Below are positions 47,699 to 55,322 of a DNA stretch of 64,000 nucleotides, piece after piece. The DNA comes from Acinetobacter venetianus RAG-1 = CIP 110063. GTDB lineage: Bacteria; Pseudomonadota; Gammaproteobacteria; Pseudomonadales; Moraxellaceae. The stretch is from NCBI RefSeq assembly GCF_000368585.1, contig NZ_KB849557.1, positions 37,763 to 101,762 of the forward strand. Reading direction: 5' to 3'. A program made the translations under genes and the position numbers. The notes under the pieces were generated by a model, which worked only from the letters and a program-made list of their open reading frames with translations, was not told the DNA's origin and did not search any database. Each line of letters begins with the position of its first letter. The stretch's first letter is position 1.

Positions 47699-48886
47699 TT
47701 AGAACGTATCACCCGGTACGCGTACCCAACCTTCCATCAATACCCGCGCACTACGGCTCATAATGGCTTTTTTCACTGACCATTTGCCATCAATCAAGTC
47801 AGCCTGAGCGCCTACACGTAACGTTCCAGATGGATGACCAAAACGAACAGCTTCACGTTCGCCACCGCCAGCAGCCAAATTAACGAGAGTTCCGGGAATC
47901 GCTGCTGCCGTTCCAATTGCAACCGCAGCTGTGCCCATCATGGCATGGTGTAATTTACCCATTGAAAGCGCACGAACCAGTAAATCAACATCTGTAGCTT
48001 CAACAGCTTTTCCACTTGAAGATGTATATGATTTTGGTTTTGAAACAAATGCAATTTTAGGTGTATGTTGACGTGCTGCTGCTTCAGAAATATCTTTAAT
48101 TAAGCCCATTTGCACTGCGCCATAAGCACGAATTTTTTCAAACCGCGCTAATGCCACTGAATCACCATTGATATGATCTTGTAATTCTGTACCTTGATAA
48201 CCAATATCTTCAGCATTCAAGAAAATCGTTGGAATGCCTGCATTAATAAAGGTGGCTTGGAATGAACCAACTTCAGGCACTTCAAGCTGATCGACGACAT
48301 TACCGGTAGGGAACATATCGCCACCCTCTTCGCCATCATCTGCTGGATCTAAAAACTCAATTTGAACTTCTGCTGCTGGGAATGTCACACCGTCAAGCTC
48401 AAAATCACCTGTTTCTTGTACTTGCCCATTGGTTATTGGTACATGCGCGATAATGGTTTTTTGAATATTCTTCTGCCAAATACGCACCGTACAAATGCCA
48501 TTTTCAGGAATACGATCAGCATCAACTAAACCATTAGAAATCGCAAATGAACCCACTGCAGCAGTTAAATTACCGCAGTTTCCACTCCAATCGACAAATG
48601 GCTGATCAATTGAAACTTGTCCAAAAAGATAGTCAACATCGTGTTCTGGTTGCGTGCTTTTTGCCAAAATCACCGTCTTACTGGTACTAGAGGTTGCACC
48701 TCCCATTCCATCAATTTGTTTACCATAAGGATCAGGACTGCCAATTACACGAAGTAAAAGTTGATCACGAGCTTTGCCTGCTACTTGTGCCGCTTCAGGT
48801 AAATCATCTAATTTGAAAAATACACCTTTACTTGTGCCACCACGCATATAGGTTGCAGGGACTTTAATTTGCGGTACTGAGCTCAT
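47699..48886 (-). CDS. prpF: PrpF-family isomerase (2-methylaconitate cis-trans isomerase-like)
   Basis: 395 aa with two pseudo-repeated halves of the diaminopimelate epimerase-like fold. Motifs are PATYMRGGTSKGVFFKLDDLP, IDGMGGATSSTSKTVIL, DWSGNCGNLTAAVGSFAI (Cys with GN) and MMGTAAVAIGTAAAIPGTLVN. In the methylcitrate cycle PrpF works with AcnD. Here it stands alone, without prpB/prpC/acnD, next to an aromatic amino-acid permease, so a related dicarboxylate isomerisation is possible. Confidence 0.85.
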   Translation of the reverse strand: MSSVPQIKVPATYMRGGTSKGVFFKLDDLPEAAQVAGKARDQLLLRVIGSPDPYGKQIDGMGGATSSTSKTVILAKSTQPEHDVDYLFGQVSIDQPFVDWSGNCGNLTAAVGSFAISNGLVDADRIPENGICTVRIWQKNIQKTIIAHVPITNGQVQETGDFELDGVTFPAAEVQIEFLDPADDGEEGGDMFPTGNVVDQLEVPEVGSFQATFINAGIPTIFLNAEDIGYQGTELQDHINGDSVALARFEKIRAYGAVQMGLIKDISEAAARQHTPKIAFVSKPKSYTSSSGKAVEATDVDLLVRALSMGKLHHAMMGTAAVAIGTAAAIPGTLVNLAAGGGEREAVRFGHPSGTLRVGAQADLIDGKWSVKKAIMSRSARVLMEGWVRVPGDTF

Positions 48887-49256
48887 GTCAATTTCATCCT
48901 TCTATCATGTACTTGGTGCAAGTAAATTTTGAGTCTAAATTACTGCACAGCAATCGAAAATGCCATACGACCAATTGATTTTAGATCATCGATCGCGAAC
49001 AAAATATGTCTTTGATATTGAGTCTATTCTGTAAATTTAACAATGGCGTTTAAACCAATAAACAAGGTTAATTAAACAAAGCCCTCATTTAAGTGTATAA
49101 ATAAAATACAAATCTTAGTTTACTATTCACTCAAATATAAGATTTTAAATGAATTTTAAAAACAACTTTCCAGTCATAGCTCATCTGTACTTTTACTAGG
49201 CGAAAATCTTTCAATCTATTAGAATAATCCACTTATTCCTCGTCGAGCTCAGTCCT
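48887..49256. other. Divergent intergenic region prpF/permease
   Basis: 370 bp with no supported gene. It holds promoters for prpF (minus) and the permease (plus), which I could not assign. Confidence 0.5.
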
Positions 49257-50615
49257 TTGAACAACGATTCTTCTAAACTTCAGCGTGGACTAAAAAACCG
49301 CCATATCCAACTCATCGCGATGGGTGGGGCTATTGGTACGGGCTTATTTTTAGGTTCTGCGCAAGTCATCCAGTCTGCTGGACCATCTATTATTTTGGGT
49401 TATGCGATTGGAGGCTTGATTGCTTTTCTAATCATGCGTCAACTTGGTGAAATGATCGTTGAAGAACCTGTAGCAGGTTCATTTAGCCATTTCGCTTATC
49501 AATATTGGGGTAAATTTCCTGGTTTCTTATCAGGTTGGAATTATTGGGTTTTATATATTCTCGTTGCCATGAGTGAGCTCACGGCGGTAGCGAAATATAT
49601 CAACTACTGGTGGCCTCATATTGCGGCTTGGCAGTCAGTATTATTCTTCTTTGTCATCATTACTGCGATCAACCTCACCAATGTGAAATTCTACGGTGAG
49701 TCTGAGTTCTGGTTAGCAATCATTAAAGTCACTGCTGTTGTTGCTATGATTCTTTTTGGTTTGTATCTATTGTTTACCGCAGATGCAAACTCAACAGCGT
49801 CATTTAGCAACTTATGGTCACACGGCGGTTTCTTCCCGAATGGCTTTGATGGGCTATTCTATATGCTTGCCTTCCTCATGTTCGCCTTTGGTGGTATTGA
49901 GCTAATTGGTATGGCAGCAGCTGAAGCGAATGATCCAAAGAAAACAATTCCAAAAGCGATTAACCAAGTTGTTGTTCGTATTTTAATTTTCTATGTCGGT
50001 TCACTCGCAATTTTATTATCGCTTGTGCCTTGGAATCAGCTTGATTTAGGTGGTTTAGACAAGAGCCCATTCGTGATGATCTTCAGTCAAATGGGGATTG
50101 GTTGGGCTGCGCATTTACTTAACTTTATTATTCTAACAGCTGCACTCTCGGTTTATAACAGTGGTATGTATGCTAATAGCCGTATGCTGTTTGGTTTGGC
50201 TGAACAAGGCAATGCACCGAAAGTTTTTGCGAAAGTAAATAAGCAAGGTGTTCCTGTACCAGCTGTCTTGCTTTCTGCATTATTGATCTTTGGTTGTGTA
50301 TTATTGAACTACTTTGTTCCAGAAGATGCTCTTGGTCATTTGATGTATATCGTGGTGGGTGCTCTAGTTCTGAACTGGGCGATGATCAGCTTAACGCACT
50401 TAAAATTCAAAGCAATGACGAAAGAGAAAGGTTTAAAAACCAGTTTCCCTGCATTATGGTCTCCGTTGAGCAACTATTTAGTTTTAGCATTTATTGCAGT
50501 TGTTCTATACATCATGTGGCAGCAAGGTTTTAAAGAATCTGTACTGATGATTCCGATCTGGATTGTACTCATGTTTATTTTATTTAATGTTTTAAATAAA
50601 AAGAAAGCAGACTAA
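49257..50615 (+). CDS. Amino acid permease, AroP/PheP-like
   Basis: 452-aa proton-coupled importer with twelve helices. The N-terminus LQRGLKNRHIQLIAMGGAIGTGLFLGSAQVIQSAGPSIILGYAIGGLIAFLIMRQLGEMIVEEPVAGSF and GIELIGMAAAEANDPKKTIPKAINQVV are close to E. coli PheP/AroP, so phenylalanine or another aromatic amino acid is likely, though the AAT family also includes other substrates. The start codon is TTG (no ATG nearby), with only a weak ribosome site. A terminator separates it from tRNA-Arg. Confidence 0.88.
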   Translation: MNNDSSKLQRGLKNRHIQLIAMGGAIGTGLFLGSAQVIQSAGPSIILGYAIGGLIAFLIMRQLGEMIVEEPVAGSFSHFAYQYWGKFPGFLSGWNYWVLYILVAMSELTAVAKYINYWWPHIAAWQSVLFFFVIITAINLTNVKFYGESEFWLAIIKVTAVVAMILFGLYLLFTADANSTASFSNLWSHGGFFPNGFDGLFYMLAFLMFAFGGIELIGMAAAEANDPKKTIPKAINQVVVRILIFYVGSLAILLSLVPWNQLDLGGLDKSPFVMIFSQMGIGWAAHLLNFIILTAALSVYNSGMYANSRMLFGLAEQGNAPKVFAKVNKQGVPVPAVLLSALLIFGCVLLNYFVPEDALGHLMYIVVGALVLNWAMISLTHLKFKAMTKEKGLKTSFPALWSPLSNYLVLAFIAVVLYIMWQQGFKESVLMIPIWIVLMFILFNVLNKKKAD

Positions 50616-50634
50616 ATAATTGATCGATTTATTA

Positions 50635-50665
50635 AAAAAGTGATTGCTAAGGTAGTCACTTTTTT
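50635..50665 (+). terminator. Rho-independent terminator of the permease
   Basis: AAAAAGTGA/TCACTTTTT stem with 12-nt loop and T tract, just before tRNA-Arg. Confidence 0.8.
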
Positions 50666-50685
50666 GTTTATAATCATTAAATTAT

Positions 50686-50761
50686 GCGCTCATAGCTTAA
50701 CTGGATAGAGCAGTTGCCTCCTAAGCGACCGACGTGGGTTCGAGTCCCGCTGAGCGCACCA
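50686..50761 (+). tRNA. tRNA-Arg(CCU)
   Basis: 76 nt with encoded CCA. Acceptor stem GCGCTCA/TGAGCGC, D arm with TGGATAGA, anticodon stem GTTGC/GCGAC around loop CTCCTAA (anticodon CCT, reads AGG), T arm GTGGGTTCGAGTCCCGC. The right end is 4 bp from the end of cas2-3, so this tRNA marks the left edge of the CRISPR-Cas island. Confidence 0.96.
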
Positions 50762-50765
50762 TGAT

Positions 50766-53700
50766 TTAGGCTTTAGAAATACCAAAGCCATAGTCATAAT
50801 ACCAAGTTGGTGGATTTTCGCTGTTATATAGTGTCAAAGAAACTCGACAACCTTGCTCCTCAGAAATTTTATATTCATGGCAATAATCCAGCATTTGTTG
50901 TGGTGTCAGCGCCAACCATGCTTGTGCTGTCGCAGCTCGCTCATCAAATTTGATTCGGTCCCACACTAACCCATACTTACTGTAGTTGGCATATTGACTT
51001 GCTTTGACATCAAGACCATACACCTGTTTTTCTACAACCAAACCATCATCCCATTTAAACTTATAAATTTCTTGGTAATTCCGTTCTCGTAAAGATGTTT
51101 GATTATAGATGTGTTCCGTCATAACACAGGCATCAACATCAGGACGAGAAAACATTTGCTCCCCCTGATCATAAAAATAATTTTGACAAAACTTCTGAAT
51201 CTCTTGATCGTCTAATTGCGCAAACAAGCAGTTCTGTTGATCAAACCGCAATCGAGCGTTAATCACCAGTTGCTGATTTTGATCCCATGGCAGTAATTCC
51301 GACAAGTTTTGTGTTTTATAGGTATTTATAATATTTGGTGATGAACTATAGCCTTCATATCCTGGATAGATAAAAGCACTCGTTCTTCGAATCCCCTGTT
51401 TTTTGTGGCGTTCCCTATCTCTATCTTGGCAATAACGATAATTCCATTGTGGAATCATCACATTAGGCTGCTTAATTTTATCTAAACGATGTCGATTGAC
51501 CCGCCCTGCGGTTTGCACAATAGATTGTACGCTCGAAGCATCAATCACCGCCCAATCAAAATCATGGTCTCGTCCCACCTCTTCGACTGGCGTTGCTATA
51601 ACGATAAAAGGTACGGAACTCGCAGAACTGTGTTTAGCAAGCTCTACCACCTCAGTATCTTTTAAAATCTGTTCATTACCCGTTTTTCTTTTTTTGCCAT
51701 CTTTATGTCGAGTTAAAAGCTGATCCAAACGCTGCTCTTTATAAAAACGAGAAATCAACCAATCATTGGCATGGTAGCAAGCCACTTTTGCCTCCGACCA
51801 ATACTCAGATAGAAACTGGGCCAGTCCAATCGCATGCTTGATATTAGCAACCCGAATCAAGCCAAATGAAATTTGTTTTCCTGTTTGACTAAAATCCCAA
51901 GCATGATCATGATGCAATGTTTGGGCTGCTGCCAATACCGCCTGTTTCCAACCCAATACCGAAGTATCCGTGAAGGAAATAAGCTGTGCCAAACGATAAG
52001 TTGGCTTTTCCATTAAATGGGTTTGCAAGGCATCAAGATGCTGCTGATATTTGGTATTGAAATCAGATGGCTGATCTGAACAATCTAACCAAATTTGCGG
52101 TTTAAGTTCATTATCAATCACAGCAATGATTGATTTTTGTTGTTTTCCATATAAAGCAGAGCGCATTTGTATACCTGACTCAAATGCTCGATGAATCGTT
52201 TTAGCGACTGTCATTGATAAAGTTGCAGATGAACAAATCACATTACGCCCGTACATCGCAGCCAATTGCACCAAACGCAGCACGGCTATCAGGGCTTTGG
52301 GTTCATAGCCATCAATTTCATCTAATATCAAATCACTACTGATCACACGGAGTAAGGCTTTGACATGATGACCTTGCCGATGTGGCTCACCAGCAGCAAT
52401 TAAATAATCAACGGTTGAGACCAATAAGGGTGATGCCAGTACAGTCATGCTCTTTTGGTCTGGAACTTTTCGACCTTTTTGTTCAATGCTAAATAAGGGA
52501 TTGAGCCAATCAGGTAAACCACACTCATCCCCAAAGGCATCAAAAATAGGCTCAATCCGATTTTCATCTTCATCTATATAGGCAGTTAATTTAGCAGCAT
52601 TAAATAAATTTTGTGTGACAGTATCACCAATAACAACAGCGATTTCCTCATCAGAAAGACTCATCGAAGATTGCAAGGCATGGCCTGTTTGCAAGGTTAA
52701 AGAGCGTAAATTTAATGCAATACTAATACGCGGATCATCAGGTCTTAAGGTACAAGCCGCTCGTAAATTCATACGGGTTTTCCCGCTGCCAGTACCTGCA
52801 ATATTCAAAATTAAAGCGGGTGTGTCTGGCATTTTCTGAATCTGTTTTTGTAATGCATTCGCCGCAATGTTCTGCCACTGGAAACGTGGGTGAGTTGTTG
52901 GCTGGCAGATATAATCGACCGTTTGCTCAGATAGTCCTGATAAATTCAAATCAGTCATCATCTGAACAGCGATACGAGAGGCTCGATCACCGACTTGGTG
53001 TAAATGCCATTCTAAAGGTTGATCTTGTATTTTTTCCTTTTTGTCTTTCTCTATCTCTTTAAATTTTGTATTGGCAAACAATGTGAAATTTTCAGGTTTT
53101 ACTGCTGAAAACTGCTGAGCAGAAACAATATGATCGGCATGGATCAAGGCAGCTCGTGAATGTAGTACCAATGCTTTCCAATAAAGTCGTTGATCCTCTG
53201 GCTTGGAAACAGGCTGCTCAGGCAGCAGTGCCATTAAACGCTGCATGCGTTTTTGATGACTACTAAAGATAGAATTTGGCAAATCCCCTGCACATTTTAA
53301 TTGATTGACGTGAGGATTTAGCGCTCGAACATGATTTTCATAATGCGGTAATGCATTGAAAGGAGGATGATCCCCATCAGGTTCAATACCCAATAAGCCA
53401 TGATGGGTAACTACAAGGTAATCAACCGCTTCAAACTGGTTGGAGATACCATATTCTGAGTCATGATTAATTTCACGATCGCCCAAAGTAAATTTCTCAA
53501 TTCCCCTATTTAAATTGTTCCAAGCAAATTGCCAATTCCAATTATTTTTTCTGAGTTGTTGTAACAGCTTCATAGAGAGCCATTCGTGGCGGACATCATC
53601 TTTGATGCGTTGTCCTGCCATTTCGGGGCTGAGTTTTTGTTGAAAATGCACTGATGCCTTGCCAATATCATGCATATCCCCTGCTGCACCTGCCAATAAG

Positions 53701-54029
53701 CTACTAGCTTTGACCCAGTTTTCTAGCATCAATCGCTTTTGATGTTTCTTGGTCGAAGCAATTGGATAGGCGCCATCTAAAGCAAACTTTTGTTTAGCTC
53801 CTACCACCCAAGCCAGTTTCATCCGTCGCATACCAAAATTTCGATAGGCAGCTACTGCGGTTTGCCGAGTTGCGACTTTATTTAATGCACTTTTGATTTC
53901 TTTTAAAGCTGCTTCTGTCATTGGCGCATGCCAAGAAGTATGTCCTGTACGGATAGCATAGCTATCTAAAATCGCTCTAGTCTTTTTTAAAGCTCTTTTT
54001 TCGCAAGCGGAAATGAAAATAACGTGCAT
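50766..54029 (-). CDS. cas3: Type I-F Cas2-Cas3 fusion nuclease-helicase
   Basis: 1087 aa. Cas2 domain at residues about 1-100 (MHVIFISACEKRALKKTRAILDSYA). HD nuclease with His120-Asp121 in GDMHDIGKASVHF and VVTHHGLLGIEPDGDHPPF. SF2 helicase with Walker A AGTGSGKT at about 411-418, DEID at about 570-573, SSATLS, and arginine-finger region GRVNRH. It is recruited by the Csy complex to degrade invader DNA and joins Cas1 in spacer acquisition. Unusually, it points away from csy1 and ends beside tRNA-Arg. Its promoter region contains a 10-nt match to the nearby CRISPR-like guide. Confidence 0.96.
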   Translation of the reverse strand: MHVIFISACEKRALKKTRAILDSYAIRTGHTSWHAPMTEAALKEIKSALNKVATRQTAVAAYRNFGMRRMKLAWVVGAKQKFALDGAYPIASTKKHQKRLMLENWVKASSLLAGAAGDMHDIGKASVHFQQKLSPEMAGQRIKDDVRHEWLSMKLLQQLRKNNWNWQFAWNNLNRGIEKFTLGDREINHDSEYGISNQFEAVDYLVVTHHGLLGIEPDGDHPPFNALPHYENHVRALNPHVNQLKCAGDLPNSIFSSHQKRMQRLMALLPEQPVSKPEDQRLYWKALVLHSRAALIHADHIVSAQQFSAVKPENFTLFANTKFKEIEKDKKEKIQDQPLEWHLHQVGDRASRIAVQMMTDLNLSGLSEQTVDYICQPTTHPRFQWQNIAANALQKQIQKMPDTPALILNIAGTGSGKTRMNLRAACTLRPDDPRISIALNLRSLTLQTGHALQSSMSLSDEEIAVVIGDTVTQNLFNAAKLTAYIDEDENRIEPIFDAFGDECGLPDWLNPLFSIEQKGRKVPDQKSMTVLASPLLVSTVDYLIAAGEPHRQGHHVKALLRVISSDLILDEIDGYEPKALIAVLRLVQLAAMYGRNVICSSATLSMTVAKTIHRAFESGIQMRSALYGKQQKSIIAVIDNELKPQIWLDCSDQPSDFNTKYQQHLDALQTHLMEKPTYRLAQLISFTDTSVLGWKQAVLAAAQTLHHDHAWDFSQTGKQISFGLIRVANIKHAIGLAQFLSEYWSEAKVACYHANDWLISRFYKEQRLDQLLTRHKDGKKRKTGNEQILKDTEVVELAKHSSASSVPFIVIATPVEEVGRDHDFDWAVIDASSVQSIVQTAGRVNRHRLDKIKQPNVMIPQWNYRYCQDRDRERHKKQGIRRTSAFIYPGYEGYSSSPNIINTYKTQNLSELLPWDQNQQLVINARLRFDQQNCLFAQLDDQEIQKFCQNYFYDQGEQMFSRPDVDACVMTEHIYNQTSLRERNYQEIYKFKWDDGLVVEKQVYGLDVKASQYANYSKYGLVWDRIKFDERAATAQAWLALTPQQMLDYCHEYKISEEQGCRVSLTLYNSENPPTWYYDYGFGISKA

Positions 54030-54050
54030 AGTTTATAGTTGTTAAATTTT

Positions 54051-54060
54051 TAAGTATTAA
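54051..54060 (-). promoter_or_regulatory. Second match to the CreA-like guide, in the cas2-3 promoter region
   Basis: On the minus strand TTAATACTTA, the first 10 nt of the pseudo-spacer, lies 22-31 nt upstream of the cas2-3 ATG. The two preceding bases are TG, not the I-F PAM CC, so binding would be weak or the match is chance. The site would overlap the likely -10/start region. Confidence 0.35.
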
Positions 54061-54118
54061 CAATATAGTGGGTTGTTTTAGACAGGGAAAGATAAGAAAT
54101 TACTTAATAGTTATCAAA

Positions 54119-54142
54119 ACGACATTTTGCGTCGTATTTTTT
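54119..54142. terminator. Hairpin between cas2-3 and doc
   Basis: ACGAC/GTCGT stem with 7-nt loop, followed on the plus strand by ATTTTTT and on the minus strand by TTTGAT. Probably ends the toxin transcript before the cas2-3 promoter. It resembles the hairpin at 55582-55600. Confidence 0.5.
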
Positions 54143-54171
54143 ATCTCAACAAAGTTGAATCTGTAACTTTA

Positions 54172-54558
54172 TTATATTTCAGACAGTTCATATAAGAAAT
54201 CAGAAACAATTTTAGCTAAATCTTCATGTTGCTCCTGACTCTCAACAATATCAACCATTAGATCATCTAAGCCTGTACTCTCATGAATAGACACTCCTTG
54301 AATCTCTAAAAAAGTCAGCATTACAGCTAGTCCTGTACGCTTGTTACCATCCACAAAAGCATGACCTTTGGCTAAAGCAATACCATACCATGCTGCTATT
54401 TCAAACAAGTCATTCACATCATTATAATAAATTTGCTGATCAATACGTCCCAACACGCTCTCTAATTTTTCAATATGGCACCCTTCTCGCCCCACACCTG
54501 TCTGACGAAGAATCTCGTTATGAACAGCAATTACAAAGGTTGAATTAATCATACTCAT
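54172..54558 (-). CDS. doc: Doc-type Fic-fold toxin (death-on-curing family)
   Basis: 128-aa small Fic/Doc protein. Signature HAFVDGNKRTG (HxFx(D/N)xNKR) near residue 80, plus EIAAWYGIALAKGHAF and AVMLTFLEIQGV. Doc proteins inactivate EF-Tu by phosphorylation; related Fic proteins AMPylate targets. The start overlaps the stop of the antitoxin gene by 4 nt (ATGA), the usual TA arrangement. It lies between cas2-3 and csy1, where it could stabilise the CRISPR island. The N-terminal helix HNEILRQTGVG fits the family. Confidence 0.85.
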   Translation of the reverse strand: MSMINSTFVIAVHNEILRQTGVGREGCHIEKLESVLGRIDQQIYYNDVNDLFEIAAWYGIALAKGHAFVDGNKRTGLAVMLTFLEIQGVSIHESTGLDDLMVDIVESQEQHEDLAKIVSDFLYELSEI

Positions 54559-54734
54559 TTATAAGCAAGCTCTTGTATTTCTTCTTTATGTTGACGAATA
54601 ACACGTTTAGCACTGTGCATAACCATACGCTTAGTTGCTTCATTATTTTCAAACTGAATCGATACGACTTGCCCAGCCCGAGCTGAACGTGTTTTATGAT
54701 TTTCAACATTAAAATCTTTTAATCGTTTGATCAT
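54555..54734 (-). CDS. Antitoxin of the Doc-type pair (small basic protein)
   Basis: 59 aa. It starts MIKRLKDFNVENHKTRSARA and contains a strand-like GQVVSIQFENNEATKRM and a helical, charged C-terminus. A strong AGAGGAA ribosome site is present. It overlaps the Doc gene by 4 nt. The N-terminus could bind DNA and the C-terminal helix could neutralise Doc, as in Phd. I do not recognise its exact family. Confidence 0.75.
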   Translation of the reverse strand: MIKRLKDFNVENHKTRSARAGQVVSIQFENNEATKRMVMHSAKRVIRQHKEEIQELAYK

Positions 54735-54767
54735 TCTTATTCCTCTTGGGACAATCTATTCCAAACA

Positions 54768-54795
54768 TCTCTAAGCCATCTAAGCGATGGTAAAA
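54768..54795 (-). repeat. Degenerate CRISPR repeat, downstream copy of the creA-like gene
   Basis: 28 nt, 21 of 28 identical to the array repeat. The stem is CCATC/GATGG with loop GCTTA (loop identical to the array). Compared with the array stem TCATC/GATGA, both arms changed together, so base pairing is kept. Confidence 0.75.
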
Positions 54796-54824
54796 GTCAC
54801 ATATCAACCAATACTAAGTATTAA

Positions 54825-54852
54825 TTTCTCAACCACCTATGCGGCAGTGAAC
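54825..54852 (-). repeat. Degenerate CRISPR repeat, upstream copy of the creA-like gene
   Basis: 28 nt, 19 of 28 identical to the array repeat but about 23 of 28 identical to the widespread I-F repeat as I remember it (stem CTGCC, loop GTATA). Here the stem is CTGCC/GGTGG with loop GCATA and handle TTGAGAAA. It appears to derive from a different I-F repeat lineage than the array in this window. Confidence 0.75.
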
Positions 54853-55044
54853 TATAAACGCTACATGATTAGAATAATCGGTATTTTCTGAGTTATCCTA
54901 TAGTAGCAAAGAACATAATACTACTATTAGAACCCTTCCGATTCTTTTCTAAACCTCCTATATGCGCTGAGATGCTGCCTCCTATCCATGATATCAAATT
55001 TAGACAGAAATATTTTCCAAAAAAACAGCAACTCAAAAAATAAC

Positions 55045-55075
55045 CCTTAATACTTAGGATATTTTGATAGAAAAA
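55045..55075 (+). promoter_or_regulatory. Candidate Csy-complex binding site (target of the creA-like RNA)
   Basis: CC (55045-55046) followed by TTAATACTTAG, an 11-nt perfect seed match starting at nucleotide 1 of the pseudo-spacer. Beyond it, positions 13-14, 18-23 and 28 also match, in total 20 of 29. This partial match is the type that gives Csy binding without cleavage. It lies 14 nt before the -35 of the next promoter. Confidence 0.7.
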
Positions 55076-55088
55076 TTTATATTAAATA

Positions 55089-55115
55089 TTGACAAGGTTT
55101 TATTACATCTATAGT
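55089..55115 (+). promoter_or_regulatory. Promoter of the 33-codon ORF / 72-aa gene
   Basis: TTGACA (55089-55094) and TATAGT (55110-55115) separated by 15 bp. A complex bound at 55045-55078 would sit directly against its -35. Expected transcript start near 55122. Confidence 0.55.
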
Positions 55116-55125
55116 TTTATTATCG

Positions 55126-55185
55126 AATGGACACAAAAAAAGCAGGTATTCTGTGACCAAACTTCATACCTGCCTTAGGTCCATT
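55126..55185 (+). promoter_or_regulatory. Two-tier hairpin in the leader of the small-ORF transcript
   Basis: Outer 7-bp stem AATGGAC/GTCCATT encloses an inner perfect 8-bp stem GCAGGTAT/ATACCTGC. It would form at the very 5' end of the RNA and resembles the stable 5' structures of type I toxin or tightly controlled mRNAs. Confidence 0.55.
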
Positions 55186-55220
55186 TCCACAGCGTCTAAT
55201 TACTCCGGAGGACTATCTCA

Positions 55221-55322
55221 ATGATAGCACAGCCTATATATCTATTTCTACGCAACTTCATGTTGCGAGTTTTGTTAGCTTCTCAACAATTCATCAAGTG
55301 TGAGGGGGTAATATATGTCTAA
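55221..55322 (+). CDS. 33-codon hydrophobic small ORF, candidate toxin or leader peptide
   Basis: 33 aa (MIAQPIYLFLRNFMLRVLLA then SQQFIKCEGVIYV), too short to appear in routine gene calls. A very strong GGAGGA ribosome site lies 8 nt before the ATG. The N-terminal 20 residues form a hydrophobic helix with two Arg. AUA codons at positions 2, 6 and 31 are notable because known CreT toxins act through rare-codon tRNA sequestration. The stop overlaps the ATG of the next gene by a few bases, so translation is coupled. Candidate CreT; could also be a leader peptide. Confidence 0.5.
   Translation: MIAQPIYLFLRNFMLRVLLASQQFIKCEGVIYV

Larger units (their letters stand above)
54768..54852 (-). ncRNA. 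CreA/CreR-like CRISPR-resembling guide RNA gene
   Basis: On the minus strand two degenerate type I-F repeats flank a 29-nt pseudo-spacer (54796-54824), a layout known for CreA antitoxin RNAs, in which Cas6 makes an 8-nt 5' handle and a 3' hairpin. The upstream repeat keeps the handle (TTGAGAAA versus TTTAGAAA in the array). The pseudo-spacer begins TTAATACTTAG and matches, directly behind a CC PAM, a site upstream of a promoter 200 nt away. I could not assign a promoter for this RNA. Whether it guards a toxin (CreTA) or tunes cas expression (CreR) is open. Confidence 0.75.

Noticed and set aside
54900..54927. Inverted repeat ATAGTAG/CTACTAT upstream of the creA-like gene as its operator or promoter
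   Set aside because: No convincing -35/-10 pair around it. I could not assign a function.
55127..55156. Nine-codon mini-ORF (MDTKKAGIL) in the leader of the small-gene transcript, considered as CreT
   Set aside because: No ribosome site and its start lies in the outer stem. The 33-codon ORF with GGAGGA is the better candidate. Leaderless translation cannot be fully excluded.
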